DNA of 64,000 nt from DASVRZ01 sp038228695 (GTDB lineage: Bacteria; Verrucomicrobiota; Verrucomicrobiia; Chthoniobacterales; DASVRZ01), in contig JBBRPA010000009.1 in NCBI GenBank assembly GCA_038228695.1, forward strand, positions 1-64,000, read 5' to 3'. Both the position numbers and the translations under genes were made by a program. Numbering within the stretch: position 1 is the first letter of the stretch; every line of letters starts with the position of its first letter. Below the pieces are notes generated by a model. That model had not been told where the DNA came from. It worked only from the letters and a program-made list of their open reading frames with translations, and ran no database searches. Positions 10,280-19,072 of the stretch are shown here, piece by piece.

Positions 10280-12196
10280 TTAGAACTTGCTGTTGAGATC
10301 GATTAAGAGGACATCGGTTTTGAGTGGGGGTCCTGCGACCTCGTTGGCGCTCATCCATTGGACACCGAACTGGACGTCGGGAGAGAGAGCGAGATTGCCG
10401 CCGAGCGTATAGCCTTGGACGTTGGTGCCGCCGCCCCCAAAATCGGAATCGGTGAACCCGTCGATGACCGCATCGGACTCGACATAACGGTAGCCCAGGT
10501 TAACGGCCCAATCCCAGCGGTTGTCGAGGGTCGGACTGCCGACGCGAAGATTGACGATCCAGGCGGTGTCGCCGCCATCATAGGGGCCGACGCCGGTTGG
10601 GGCCGGGCCGCGGTTGTTGACTGCTTTAGCTGCGATGTCTTGCTGGCTGAAGGCGGTGTTTCTGATCCATTCGCCGCTGAGGATGACGTGAAACGGCTCG
10701 TATTGGCTGTATTCGAGTTTTCCGGTGAGGGCGACCTGGGCAAATTTGGAGGCGAGGCCGAAATACTGGTATTGGTTGGTCGTGCCGAAATTGTTAGAGG
10801 CATTCGGGACGATGTTGCGGATGGCAAAGTAGGTGTTGCCCTTTTGCGCGAAACTTGGACGGGTCGCATCGGTGTTGCCTTGGTCGGATGGGGTGAGCGG
10901 AGTGAAGGGATCGGAGAGTTTTCCTTCGACCCCATCGAATTGATAGTAGGCGGCGGCGAATTTTGCCGTGAGCACACGGATGATTTTCCAATCCACCCCG
11001 GCCTGTGCGGCATAGAGCCATTTATCCTGGCTTTTGAATTTCGCGGACTGGTTGGACGCGTAGTTGAAATCGGTGTTGAAAACGGGAAACGCCCCGCCGC
11101 TCACGAAGGGAATAACGGCGCCGTCGGCCAGTTTGTATTTTGCCTTGAGGGCAAACCCGTCGAAGCCAAGGTCATCATCCCAAAGGACGGCACTAGAAAA
11201 AAACGGATTTTCGAAACGGCCCGCGAAGAACGCGAGATTGAAATTTTCGATGCCGGAAAAGTCGTAGCGAATGAAAGCGCGATCGAGCCAAATCTGGTAT
11301 TTGGAGAAATTGCCGCCGGAACTGCCGAGGGTTTGATTGGTCGTGACGGGGGAACTGTCGTTGCCAGAGGCGACGCGGAAGCCCGAGGTAAAGTTGTCGC
11401 GCAAGGTGAGCTCGGCGCCGAAGCGAAGACGGAGTCGAGTGCGATTGCGGTTTTGATCGACGTTAAGCTGAGGGGAGAAAACGGTTCCGCTCACATCGAA
11501 AGGTGTGCCAGTGTTAATGGCGTTGAAGTTAGGAAAGGCGCCGGTGTTATCATTCCCGTTACTAAAATAATCGCCCTGATAGCGCACGCGCACATCGCCG
11601 AGGAGACGGAAGCGGGTCAGCCAGTCGGGAAACATCCGGGGTGAGGACCAGTTTTCGTCACGGGCCTGGGCTAGGACCTCGGTCTTGATCTGCTCGCGCA
11701 TTTCGTCCTTCACCGATTCCGGGATATAGGAAACGCGCATCGTGTCGTCGGGTCCGGGGTAAGCAGCGGGAAGATCGGCTATTGGTTGGATAGAAGGATC
11801 GATTTGCGGCACTCCAGCATAGGTGTCGGGGCCGGCAGATTGTGCGGCGGCGACTTGCTGAATGGCGGATTGGACGGCCTCGGTCTGCTCGCGAGCCATG
11901 GCCGCGTCGGCCTCGGCTTGTTTGATGAGGTCAGCGGAATCCTCCTTGGAGAGCAGCCCTTTTTCGACCATGCGATTGATCAGATTGATCGTCACGTTAG
12001 TGGACGGGGCGGGTTTTCCGGCGGTGTTAGCAAGATCCGGAGCAGGACTGCCCGGCTCAGGAGCGGTCGCAGGTTCACCTGTGCGCATTTCTGGCGTGGG
12101 AGCGGACTCCTCGGCAAGAACCGGCGTGCTAAAGCCAAGGGCGAAAGCGACGGCTAGGGCAAGCGGAGGGTAAAATGAACGTGGGACAGTGGGCAT
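10280..12196 (-). CDS. Putative outer-membrane porin (large, with N-terminal periplasmic helix)
   Basis: 638 residues with a signal peptide ending near FSTPVLA. A Pro/Ala-rich segment follows, then an N-terminal motif (about residues 68-90, containing INRMVEKGLLSKEDSADLI) that resembles the short periplasmic helical element of 'putative porin' families. The remainder (about residues 185-638) is beta-barrel-like, with alternating aromatic strands and a terminal aromatic (LIDLNSKF) typical of BAM substrates. It probably forms an outer-membrane channel. It lies between tonB and the coiled-coil gene with 4-bp gaps on either side, so it is part of the same transcript. TonB in the operon raises the possibility of an energised barrel, but there is no TonB-box/plug architecture that I can see. 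Substrate unknown. Confidence 0.85.
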   Translation of the reverse strand: MPTVPRSFYPPLALAVAFALGFSTPVLAEESAPTPEMRTGEPATAPEPGSPAPDLANTAGKPAPSTNVTINLINRMVEKGLLSKEDSADLIKQAEADAAMAREQTEAVQSAIQQVAAAQSAGPDTYAGVPQIDPSIQPIADLPAAYPGPDDTMRVSYIPESVKDEMREQIKTEVLAQARDENWSSPRMFPDWLTRFRLLGDVRVRYQGDYFSNGNDNTGAFPNFNAINTGTPFDVSGTVFSPQLNVDQNRNRTRLRLRFGAELTLRDNFTSGFRVASGNDSSPVTTNQTLGSSGGNFSKYQIWLDRAFIRYDFSGIENFNLAFFAGRFENPFFSSAVLWDDDLGFDGFALKAKYKLADGAVIPFVSGGAFPVFNTDFNYASNQSAKFKSQDKWLYAAQAGVDWKIIRVLTAKFAAAYYQFDGVEGKLSDPFTPLTPSDQGNTDATRPSFAQKGNTYFAIRNIVPNASNNFGTTNQYQYFGLASKFAQVALTGKLEYSQYEPFHVILSGEWIRNTAFSQQDIAAKAVNNRGPAPTGVGPYDGGDTAWIVNLRVGSPTLDNRWDWAVNLGYRYVESDAVIDGFTDSDFGGGGTNVQGYTLGGNLALSPDVQFGVQWMSANEVAGPPLKTDVLLIDLNSKF

Positions 12197-12200
12197 AAAA

Positions 12201-12929
12201 TTAGATGGCTTTTTTAGCGGTCAGCCGCAGGACGATCGGGAGCGGCATTTCTGCAGGCGGCGGGTTGTCCAATTGGAGTCCGTTGAGCACTTCGGCTTCA
12301 ATCGCGCGGTCGAGCGCGACATCGCCAGAGGATGTTTTCAGCTCGGCGCGGGTTACGCGTCCGGTCTGATCGGGCCAGATGCGCACTTCTACGCGCATGT
12401 TAGCATTGCGGGTGGCGCGATTTTTTTCCAAGGCGGACTGAATGCGGCGCTGGACCTGACCGGCATACCAGCCGTATTTGCTGCCGCCGCGGCCTCCGCT
12501 TCCACCTCCACCGAAACCGCCATTTCCACCGGGGCCGCCGAGACCGAAGTTATCACCAGCGCCGTCGCCGACGTTGTTAGTACCGAGGGGTTGATCGGGA
12601 GGGGCGTCGGGTTTTGGCGGAGCCTCATCGGGTTTGACGGCTTCTTGGGGTTCCATCGGCCGGGATTCATCCATCTTCTGATCGACCGGCGGTGGGGTCG
12701 CTTGAGGTGGGGGAGGAGTTGGCTTTGGCGGTGGCGGGGGCAGGGGAGGGAGGGAAATCATCGTCACGTTTTGCGTGCGCGCTGGAGCGTCCGATTTGTT
12801 GCCGAGCGCAAGCGGGGCGATGAAACCGGCGACCGCTAGGGTGATGACGCCACCGACGATGGGGCCGCGATATTTTTCCCAGAAGGAATCGCCGTCGTCG
12901 TCTTCGTCGAATGATCGTTTTGTAGCCAT
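12201..12929 (-). CDS. tonB: TonB-family energy transducer
   Basis: 242 residues in the classic TonB order. A short acidic cytoplasmic N-terminus (residues 1-22) is followed by one membrane helix (about 23-43). A proline-rich periplasmic spacer (about 58-115) precedes a very glycine-rich stretch (about 122-151) and a C-terminal TonB domain (about 152-240, containing GWYAGQVQRRI and a conserved RxELxxSSGxxxLDRA pattern). It should couple the proton motive force, captured by the neighbouring ExbB/ExbD, to an outer-membrane partner. The neighbouring genes make the porin or the TpsB pore the obvious candidates, although neither family is classically TonB-driven. It begins 1 bp after exbD ends. 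Confidence 0.88.
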   Translation of the reverse strand: MATKRSFDEDDDGDSFWEKYRGPIVGGVITLAVAGFIAPLALGNKSDAPARTQNVTMISLPPLPPPPPKPTPPPPQATPPPVDQKMDESRPMEPQEAVKPDEAPPKPDAPPDQPLGTNNVGDGAGDNFGLGGPGGNGGFGGGGSGGRGGSKYGWYAGQVQRRIQSALEKNRATRNANMRVEVRIWPDQTGRVTRAELKTSSGDVALDRAIEAEVLNGLQLDNPPPAEMPLPIVLRLTAKKAI

Positions 12930-12930
12930 G

Positions 12931-13332
12931 TTATTTTTTCGGACCCTGGGTGGCGAGACCGACTTGGGAAATGCTCAGCCGCCCGAGGACATCGAGGACA
13001 TCCATCACCCCTTGATATTGGGTGGCGCTATCGCCGCGGACGACCACGGGCATGTCGGGGTTCGAGGCTTTGAGGGTGGTGAGTTGGTTTTCTAGTTCGG
13101 GGAGAGTGACGGGAGTGGCGTTGAGTTTGATCTTGCCTTGATTGTCGATCGTGATGGCCTGCATTTTTTTCTCCTTCATCGGAGGAGCCTTGCTGGCTTT
13201 GGGCAGATTCACCTTTACGCCTTGGACACCGGCGGTGGTCATGATGATAAAGATGAGCAGGAGGACCAGATAAAGGTCCACCATCGGGGTGACGTTGATA
13301 TCGTCGTAGGATTTATTATCGCCGGCTTGCAT
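12931..13332 (-). CDS. exbD: ExbD/TolR biopolymer transport protein
   Basis: 133 residues with one N-terminal transmembrane helix preceded by NVTPMVDLYLVLLLIFI. Asp19 in this segment corresponds to the proton-translocating aspartate conserved in ExbD/TolR. The C-terminal periplasmic domain (about residues 40-133) has the usual ExbD pattern, including 'PVVVRGDSATQYQGVMDVLD'-like sequence. It forms the stator channel with the ExbB protein encoded directly upstream (3-bp gap) and with TonB directly downstream (1-bp gap). The short spacing suggests translational coupling and a dedicated ExbB-ExbD-TonB complex for this locus. Confidence 0.92.
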   Translation of the reverse strand: MQAGDNKSYDDINVTPMVDLYLVLLLIFIIMTTAGVQGVKVNLPKASKAPPMKEKKMQAITIDNQGKIKLNATPVTLPELENQLTTLKASNPDMPVVVRGDSATQYQGVMDVLDVLGRLSISQVGLATQGPKK

Positions 13333-13335
13333 CGA

Positions 13336-15144
13336 TTATTTTTCGGGATAGAACTCGGCGACCTTGGCGAGGAATTCCTCGATGAAAAGTTGCATCTCGG
13401 CGACGGCGTCCTTGATTTGCGAGCTAACATAGCTGTAGGCAAACAGCGCGGGGATAGCGACGGCGAGACCGGCCACGGTGGCGAGGAGCGCACCCGCGAT
13501 GCCGGGAGCGATCGAGTTCACCTCGACTTGGCCAGATTTGGCAATGACGGCAAAGGTGATCATGACGCCGATGACGGTTCCAAGGAGTCCAAGGTAGGGA
13601 CCGCCGGCAATGCCGATGGTTAGGAAGACGAGGTTGGAATTCAGTTTATGCACCTCGCGGGCGAGTCCGCCCTCCATGGAGGTTTTGATGGCGTGCATGG
13701 AGCGTCCGGTGAGACCTTTGAAGTCTTCCTTTTTGACGCGGTCGTAAATTTCGTCGGAGCCGGCGTGGTAGATGGCGTAGAGGGGCGAGTGGCGCATGAG
13801 GCGACGGGTTTTGGCGTTGGCGTGGCCGGCGAGACTACTGATGTTTTCTTTGTTGCCATGGTCGAGAACGGTGATGTCGCTGGAGACGTTGTCCCATTGC
13901 TTCAAGAAAACCTTGGTGGCTTTTTTAATTTTGCCGAGGTAGGTCATTTTTTGAAAGGTTACCACCCAGCCGACGAGGGCGAGGATGAAGCACAACCCGA
14001 TCACGACCCATCCGTCGAAAGTGAGTGATTTCGAGATGTCGCCGATCAGCGAGAGGTGCTTAGTGATTTCGTTTTCGCCGTGCTCGTTAATCTCTTCGGG
14101 TGCGGTCGCGAGGAGTTTGCCGGCTTTTTCGCTGCCGCTTTGGGAGATGGCGGCGAATTGCAGGTAACCGATCGGACGAGCCACTTTCGAGATTTCTAGC
14201 TCATCAAGTTCCCCGGCGAAGCTCGTGCCCAGAGTGGACTCCGAGCGCAGGGCGGGAATCGGCATGGTTAGCCCGGCGTATTTCTCACCATCGAGATAGA
14301 GCGTGATCTGCGATCCAGAGGCGACGACCGCGAGATGGCGCCAGATATTGATCGCGACTGGTTCGCCGGTGGCGGTGCTGCGTTGGTTCGTTCCGGCGCT
14401 GCTAACCTCGACGTAGGGAACCCCGTTATCGACTCCGATGGTGAGCGAGTTGCCGTTCTCGGCGCGGCTGTAGAGCACCGCGTTACTGGCGAGGGCAGAG
14501 GGTTTGATCCAAGCGGACCAGGTCATGTTGCCGGAATCTGCGAAGTCGAGCGCGGGGTTCGCAGGAATACCCACCGGCTTATTGCCATCAAGTAAAATGC
14601 CGCCGCCAATGATCGATCCATCGACCGGTAGCGGGGCCGAGGTCGCGGTGATCCCGCTGGCGGAAGAATCGACAGGCGGGGTGCCTTTTTCGGAGAAATG
14701 AAAGACGAGCGCGGTGTCGGCGTCGTAAGTCTTCTTTGCGTCGCTGGTGGCGGTGGCTTTCTCGCCCGCGTTGCCGTAGTAGAGCCAGAAATCGACCGCG
14801 GCTCCGGGCTTTAACCCTGGGATTTTCACCCAGACGAAGGCCTCGTTGAGCAGCCCGTCGTATTTTTCAATATGATAGGTCAGCGGCGTTTTATCGTCGG
14901 CCGCTACGAAGCGGATGTCGGAGCCGTCTTCCTTTGCGGAAAGGAATTGGAAATTGCCGTCGTGCAAGCGCACGAGCACGGCGCTGTCCCCGATGGGTTC
15001 GGTAATGGCGACGCCGTTCTGGCCGGTGTTGATCGTGATCTTTTTGCGCAGGGTCCATTCTGCATTCCACCAAGCTCGGGCTGGTTGGATGGTGACGAGC
15101 AGAACGAGCAGACTAGTAACGAAGAAATGGCGAAGGTGGGACAT
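13336..15144 (-). CDS. DUF2341-LamG-ExbB fusion: proton channel subunit with a secreted binding domain
   Basis: 602 residues. A signal peptide ends at PARA (residues 21-24). A DUF2341 domain (about 25-140) contains WWNAEWTLRKKI and DFWLYYGN. A LamG/concanavalin-like jelly roll (about 145-345) contains NMTWSAWIKP and ITLYLDGE. The first membrane helix is at about 377-395. The MotA/TolQ/ExbB core has two further helices at about 505-530 and 549-572, with the hallmark GLLGTVIGVM at 519-528. The N-terminal half must lie in the periplasm, giving the proton channel a sensory or binding ectodomain. The gene starts 11 bp after tpsB and ends 3 bp before exbD. I infer that the LamG part binds peptidoglycan, glycan or the TpsA/porin partner; nothing in the sequence identifies the ligand. 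Confidence 0.9.
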   Translation of the reverse strand: MSHLRHFFVTSLLVLLVTIQPARAWWNAEWTLRKKITINTGQNGVAITEPIGDSAVLVRLHDGNFQFLSAKEDGSDIRFVAADDKTPLTYHIEKYDGLLNEAFVWVKIPGLKPGAAVDFWLYYGNAGEKATATSDAKKTYDADTALVFHFSEKGTPPVDSSASGITATSAPLPVDGSIIGGGILLDGNKPVGIPANPALDFADSGNMTWSAWIKPSALASNAVLYSRAENGNSLTIGVDNGVPYVEVSSAGTNQRSTATGEPVAINIWRHLAVVASGSQITLYLDGEKYAGLTMPIPALRSESTLGTSFAGELDELEISKVARPIGYLQFAAISQSGSEKAGKLLATAPEEINEHGENEITKHLSLIGDISKSLTFDGWVVIGLCFILALVGWVVTFQKMTYLGKIKKATKVFLKQWDNVSSDITVLDHGNKENISSLAGHANAKTRRLMRHSPLYAIYHAGSDEIYDRVKKEDFKGLTGRSMHAIKTSMEGGLAREVHKLNSNLVFLTIGIAGGPYLGLLGTVIGVMITFAVIAKSGQVEVNSIAPGIAGALLATVAGLAVAIPALFAYSYVSSQIKDAVAEMQLFIEEFLAKVAEFYPEK

Positions 15145-15155
15145 GGTGAAAATGG

Positions 15156-16757
15156 TTAGAAATCGGCCCAGAGCCGGAAGTTAACTTGGTAATCGTGGGC
15201 TTGAGTTTGGCCCTGGCTGATCAACGGCATGGCAAGATCGATCGAGCCGTTGTAGTGATCCCAGAGTTGGATGTTGCTGCCAATGCCGATGCTGGCCAAT
15301 TCGAGTCGGGATTCCTGCCCGGGGAGGGCTTTGTGGATGGTAAGGAATCCGCTGTCGATAAAGGAGTAGACTCGCCATTCGCTGCCTCGGTCGCGCAACC
15401 ACGGGAGCGCTTTGAAGAGATTGAAAGTGCGCAGTTCTAACGTGCCGAAGAGCCCATTGTCGCCCGGGACTTCTGATTCGAGGTAACCGCGCGCCGTGCC
15501 CACGCCGCCACCGCTGAATTGCTCGGCGCTGACCAGCGCTTGGTCCGCAATCTGGCCCTGAATTTTGCCATAAAGCTGAAATTCACCGGGCAACTCGAGG
15601 GTGTTAGCCAAATCAGCCCGTAGGTAGATAAAACTCCCGCTGGCCTTGAAGCGGCTGTTGGAAAACTGCGCCTCGCTGCTGCCGGTGCCGCGCAAGTGCG
15701 CCGTGACCCCGACGTTCAACTCCGTTCGCGCTTTTTCCCCGACCCAGGTCGCCGTGTAAGCTGCGCTCAATGGATAATAACTGATCGGCGAAAGAATCTG
15801 CCCGGTCCCTAAATCCACTGTCTGATCGAAATGCTTGTAGTCCATCCCGAGGCTGATCGAGTGGTAGAAGTTTTTCCCTTGAGGCAGAGCGAGATTTCCG
15901 CGAATGCCCACGATCTCGCCACGCCCAATGACGGCCGCGCCGCCGAGAGTGGACACGTTGCTGTCTTGCTTGGTTCCTTGAAGGACGAGGCTAAAATTCG
16001 GTAGCTCCGAAAACCGGGCCAGATAAAATCCGGAAATGACTTTCGCATCGTCGGCGTTTTCGGGAGCGATTTGGAAACTCAACCCGGCGGAATGCCCGAT
16101 CTGCCAGAGGTTGTTGTAACTAATCGAGCCGTTCGCTCGCAACCGCGTGGTGTTAGCGCTGTAGCGGTTATTTAGTTCGAGGCTGCCGTGGAGCGGGAAG
16201 GTATCTTTCACCTCGAGATCGATGTCCACCGTGCCCGGTTCGATCCCGGCCCGGAGCGATGGAGTTACCCGGCGATCCGGCCACTGGTTGAGCGCCACGA
16301 TGTCGCGGGTCACGTCATTGAAGTTCACCACTTTTCCTTCCGCCAGAGACGGGGCCGATCGCTTGATTTGCTCCAGTGAAAAATAGCGCGAACCGCGCAC
16401 GCGCAATCGGCCCACGGTGCTTTCGACCACTTTCAAAAAAACTACGCCGCCGCGTCCAGTTTGCTGCGGCACTTGGACCTCGACGGTCTGGTAGCCTTTG
16501 TCTTTGTAAGCTTTTTCCAGTGCTGCCCGCGCTTGCTCGACGTCGGTTTCGGAACGACCCGGTCCCATGTAATGATAAACCGCCCGTTCCACCTCGGCGC
16601 GCGGCAAAACCTTCGCTCCCGTCACGCGAAACTCGCGAATGTAGAGCGGGCCCGCTCCCGGCTCGGGCGTGGTCTGGTCGGCCCGCAAGTTCTCGGCCAG
16701 CGGCAGCGCGCTGACGAGGCAAGACAGACTAAGAAATTGAAGAAGGCGAGACGACAT
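15156..16757 (-). CDS. TpsB outer-membrane transporter (ShlB/FhaC/HecB family)
   Basis: 533 residues. After a signal peptide (cleavage near LRA, residues 24-26) come two POTRA domains (about 38-118 and 119-190; the first begins YIREFRVTGAKVLPRAEVERAV). The C-terminal half is a 16-strand beta barrel. The loop-6 motif reads GGVGTARGYLESE, an ARGY version of the conserved VRGF/Y, and the protein ends in aromatic Phe. TpsB proteins recognise the TPS domain of their partner in the periplasm and thread it across the outer membrane. The cognate exoprotein is the tpsA gene six genes downstream. This is the first gene of the operon, and a conserved 19-nt motif lies about 63 bases upstream of its ATG. 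Confidence 0.93.
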   Translation of the reverse strand: MSSRLLQFLSLSCLVSALPLAENLRADQTTPEPGAGPLYIREFRVTGAKVLPRAEVERAVYHYMGPGRSETDVEQARAALEKAYKDKGYQTVEVQVPQQTGRGGVVFLKVVESTVGRLRVRGSRYFSLEQIKRSAPSLAEGKVVNFNDVTRDIVALNQWPDRRVTPSLRAGIEPGTVDIDLEVKDTFPLHGSLELNNRYSANTTRLRANGSISYNNLWQIGHSAGLSFQIAPENADDAKVISGFYLARFSELPNFSLVLQGTKQDSNVSTLGGAAVIGRGEIVGIRGNLALPQGKNFYHSISLGMDYKHFDQTVDLGTGQILSPISYYPLSAAYTATWVGEKARTELNVGVTAHLRGTGSSEAQFSNSRFKASGSFIYLRADLANTLELPGEFQLYGKIQGQIADQALVSAEQFSGGGVGTARGYLESEVPGDNGLFGTLELRTFNLFKALPWLRDRGSEWRVYSFIDSGFLTIHKALPGQESRLELASIGIGSNIQLWDHYNGSIDLAMPLISQGQTQAHDYQVNFRLWADF

Positions 16758-16819
16758 CGGAGTCCGGTTTTCGGGCTCGCAAGGTTACAAACCGCCCTCG
16801 ACGCCAGCAAAGGGTTTAA

Positions 16820-16838
16820 GGTTACAATTGTGTGACGA
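16820..16838 (-). promoter_or_regulatory. Conserved 19-nt motif upstream of tpsB (Pho-box-like)
   Basis: Read on the minus strand it is TCGTCACACAATTGTAACC, the counterpart of the motif at 9590-9608. A further TTTGTAACC half-site lies nearer the gene (around 16782-16790). It is the only such word seen in the 153-bp gap between the beta-galactosidase stop and the tpsB start, so it is a good candidate operator for the whole operon. The regulator is not known; a PhoB-like response regulator is one possibility based on the 11-nt repeat spacing. Confidence 0.45.
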
Positions 16839-16910
16839 AAACGCGTTGGCGGACGGTTAAGCATTGAAAATCAACGCCTTGCCGCTCGTTTCCTCGTCCC
16901 ACGATCCCAA

Positions 16911-18938
16911 TTAGACGCCCCGTTGGTTTTTTAACGCCACCACCGCAACTCCCAGCGGCGGCAGGACCAGCTTTGCCGAAACTGGTTGCCCAGTGAGTAA
17001 ATCGATCCCGTTGTGTTCCGCGAGGTTAAGCTGGGCGGGTTTGTCGCGATGATTGAGCAAAAATAGAAAACGCTCCTCGCCTTTCTCGCGCACCGCCACC
17101 TCGACGCCAGAGGGCGCGGTCAGCGGAGGCCGCAGGTCAAACGGGGCGAGCAGATCGTCCATCCATTCCGCCAGATCATTATCATCGAGGCGAGTGGCGA
17201 GGTAGAGGGCCTGGCCTTTGCCGCGCGCGTGGCGGGTGATTGCAGGTAGATCCCGCACGGGTCCGTCACCGAAAGTCGCCAGCACCTCCGCGCCTTCGGG
17301 GTGGATCACCTCGCTCCAGGTCCGGCCTTGCAGCTTGTTTTTGCCAATCCGGACTTTGCGGGTCTCTTTTTCCGCGAGCGGGAACCATTCCTCCACCCAG
17401 AGCCCGAGGGTTTTGCGCAGGTGAGCCGGGTAGCCGCCGGCGATGATTTGTTCCTTTTCATCAACGATGCCGGAAAAGAAATTTGTTAGCAGTGTCCCGC
17501 CGCCGCGCACAAAGGCGTCGAGATTTTTAGCATCTTCCTTCGTGAGCAAATAAAGCTGCGGCGCCACGACCACTGCGTAAGCCTGAAGATCGGCCCCCGG
17601 CGCAACGAAATCCACCGCGAGATTGCGTTTGTAAAAATAGCGATGGAATTGATGGATCGCGTCTTCATAACGCAGGTCGGTCGGTTTTGAGGGCAGTTCG
17701 AGCGCCCACCAAGCGGCCCAATCGATGACGATCGCGACCCGGCTACGCACGAGTGACCCGGTGACTGGAGCGAGTTTTTTCAACTCCGCGCCCAGTTCGC
17801 AGACTTCCCGGAACACGCGGCTTTGCGTGGGCGGCGCGTGCTGAACCATGGCGCCGTGGAATTTTTCGGCCCCGCGGACGGATTGGCGCCACTGAAAAAA
17901 CAACACTCCGTCGCTCCCTCGTGCGACCGCTTGCAGGCTTTGCAACCGCATCAGCCCGGGCGGCTTCGTGCCGTTTACCTGCCGCCAATTCACATGCGAG
18001 GTTACTTGTTCCATGAGCACAAACGGCCGCCCCGGCTTGAGCGAGCGGGTCAGGTCGTGTCCGCGTGCAGCGTATAAAACGCCCGCCCCAGTTTCCAGCG
18101 GATCGGGGTAGGAATCCCAGCACGTGAAATCGATTTCCTTCGCCCATGCCTGGTAGTCGAGCGGCTTGAAGAAGCCCATGAAATTCGTCGTGATCGGCAT
18201 CGTTGGCGTGGCTTTGCGCAAGATGTCCCTCTCCATTTTGCAAAGATCGAGCAGCGCGTCGCTGGAAAAGCGCCGAAAGTCGAGTGATTGCGCTGGGTTT
18301 GGAAACGTGGCCGTTTTTCGCGGGGTCAACACATCGTTCCAGTCGTGGTAATATTGGCTCCAAAACGCCGTGCCCCAAGCATCATTCAGGGCGTCGAGCG
18401 TGCCGTAACGGGTCTTCAACCAAGAACGGAAAGCGGTTGTGGAAGCCGGGCTGTGGCATTCCGCCACGTGGCAGCCGTATTCGTTGTTTATATGCCAGGC
18501 CGCCAGAGCGGGATGTTTCCGGTAGCGAGCAGCGAGTTTGCGGACGAGGGCCGCCGCAAATTTTCGGTAGGTTGGGCTGCTCGGCGAATAATGCTGGCGC
18601 GATCCATGGGTGCAGACAACGCCGTTGGCGTCCATCGCACCGAGGTCCGGGTAGCGCGACATCCAAGCTGGGGGCGACGCCGTGGCGGTGGCGAGATCGG
18701 CGTGGATGCCATTGGCGGCGAGCAGATCCATCACCTCGTCGAGCCAATCGAAGGTGTAGGTTTTCTCGTTCGGTTGCAGCTTCGCCCAGCTGAAAATCCC
18801 GATGCTGACGAGGTTGACGCCCGCCGCCCGCATCAATTTCATGTCCTGCTTCCAGACCGACTTTGGCCACTGCTCCGGGTTGTAGTCGCCACCGTAAAGA
18901 AGTCCGTGGGTTTTAGGGAGCAAGGGCAAGTAAGACAT
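16911..18938 (-). CDS. GH42 beta-galactosidase
   Basis: 675 residues, the normal length for glycoside hydrolase family 42, without a signal peptide, so cytoplasmic. It starts with the family hallmark GGDYNPEQWP (residues 16-25). The acid/base catalyst should be Glu153 in HINNEYG and the nucleophile Glu310 in VLMEQVTSHVNW. The (beta/alpha)8 barrel spans about residues 10-390. A trimerisation domain (about 400-600) and a small C-terminal beta domain follow. It hydrolyses beta-galactosides, often plant- or mucin-derived oligosaccharides. The gene appears monocistronic: it is divergent from the DUF5069-like gene and separated from tpsB by 153 bp. No transporter or regulator for galactosides lies beside it. 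The assignment is firm; exact substrate is open. Confidence 0.95.
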   Translation of the reverse strand: MSYLPLLPKTHGLLYGGDYNPEQWPKSVWKQDMKLMRAAGVNLVSIGIFSWAKLQPNEKTYTFDWLDEVMDLLAANGIHADLATATASPPAWMSRYPDLGAMDANGVVCTHGSRQHYSPSSPTYRKFAAALVRKLAARYRKHPALAAWHINNEYGCHVAECHSPASTTAFRSWLKTRYGTLDALNDAWGTAFWSQYYHDWNDVLTPRKTATFPNPAQSLDFRRFSSDALLDLCKMERDILRKATPTMPITTNFMGFFKPLDYQAWAKEIDFTCWDSYPDPLETGAGVLYAARGHDLTRSLKPGRPFVLMEQVTSHVNWRQVNGTKPPGLMRLQSLQAVARGSDGVLFFQWRQSVRGAEKFHGAMVQHAPPTQSRVFREVCELGAELKKLAPVTGSLVRSRVAIVIDWAAWWALELPSKPTDLRYEDAIHQFHRYFYKRNLAVDFVAPGADLQAYAVVVAPQLYLLTKEDAKNLDAFVRGGGTLLTNFFSGIVDEKEQIIAGGYPAHLRKTLGLWVEEWFPLAEKETRKVRIGKNKLQGRTWSEVIHPEGAEVLATFGDGPVRDLPAITRHARGKGQALYLATRLDDNDLAEWMDDLLAPFDLRPPLTAPSGVEVAVREKGEERFLFLLNHRDKPAQLNLAEHNGIDLLTGQPVSAKLVLPPLGVAVVALKNQRGV

Positions 18939-19072
18939 TCCCCGTAAACAAACCGAAGTCGGACAAAGACTGCGAGCGGAAAATTTCTCGCGCGGCAGAA
19001 TGGGTCTGCCCCGCTGGTGATGGCTTGTCTTTACGTCCGTTTCACGATTTGATCCGTTATCCTTTACGACTT

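Noticed and set aside
10358..11644. Long plus-strand ORF (428 codons) opposite the porin gene
   Set aside because: It is a shadow of the GC-rich porin coding strand; Val/Gly/Glu-rich with no domain or signal, while the minus strand encodes a complete exported barrel.
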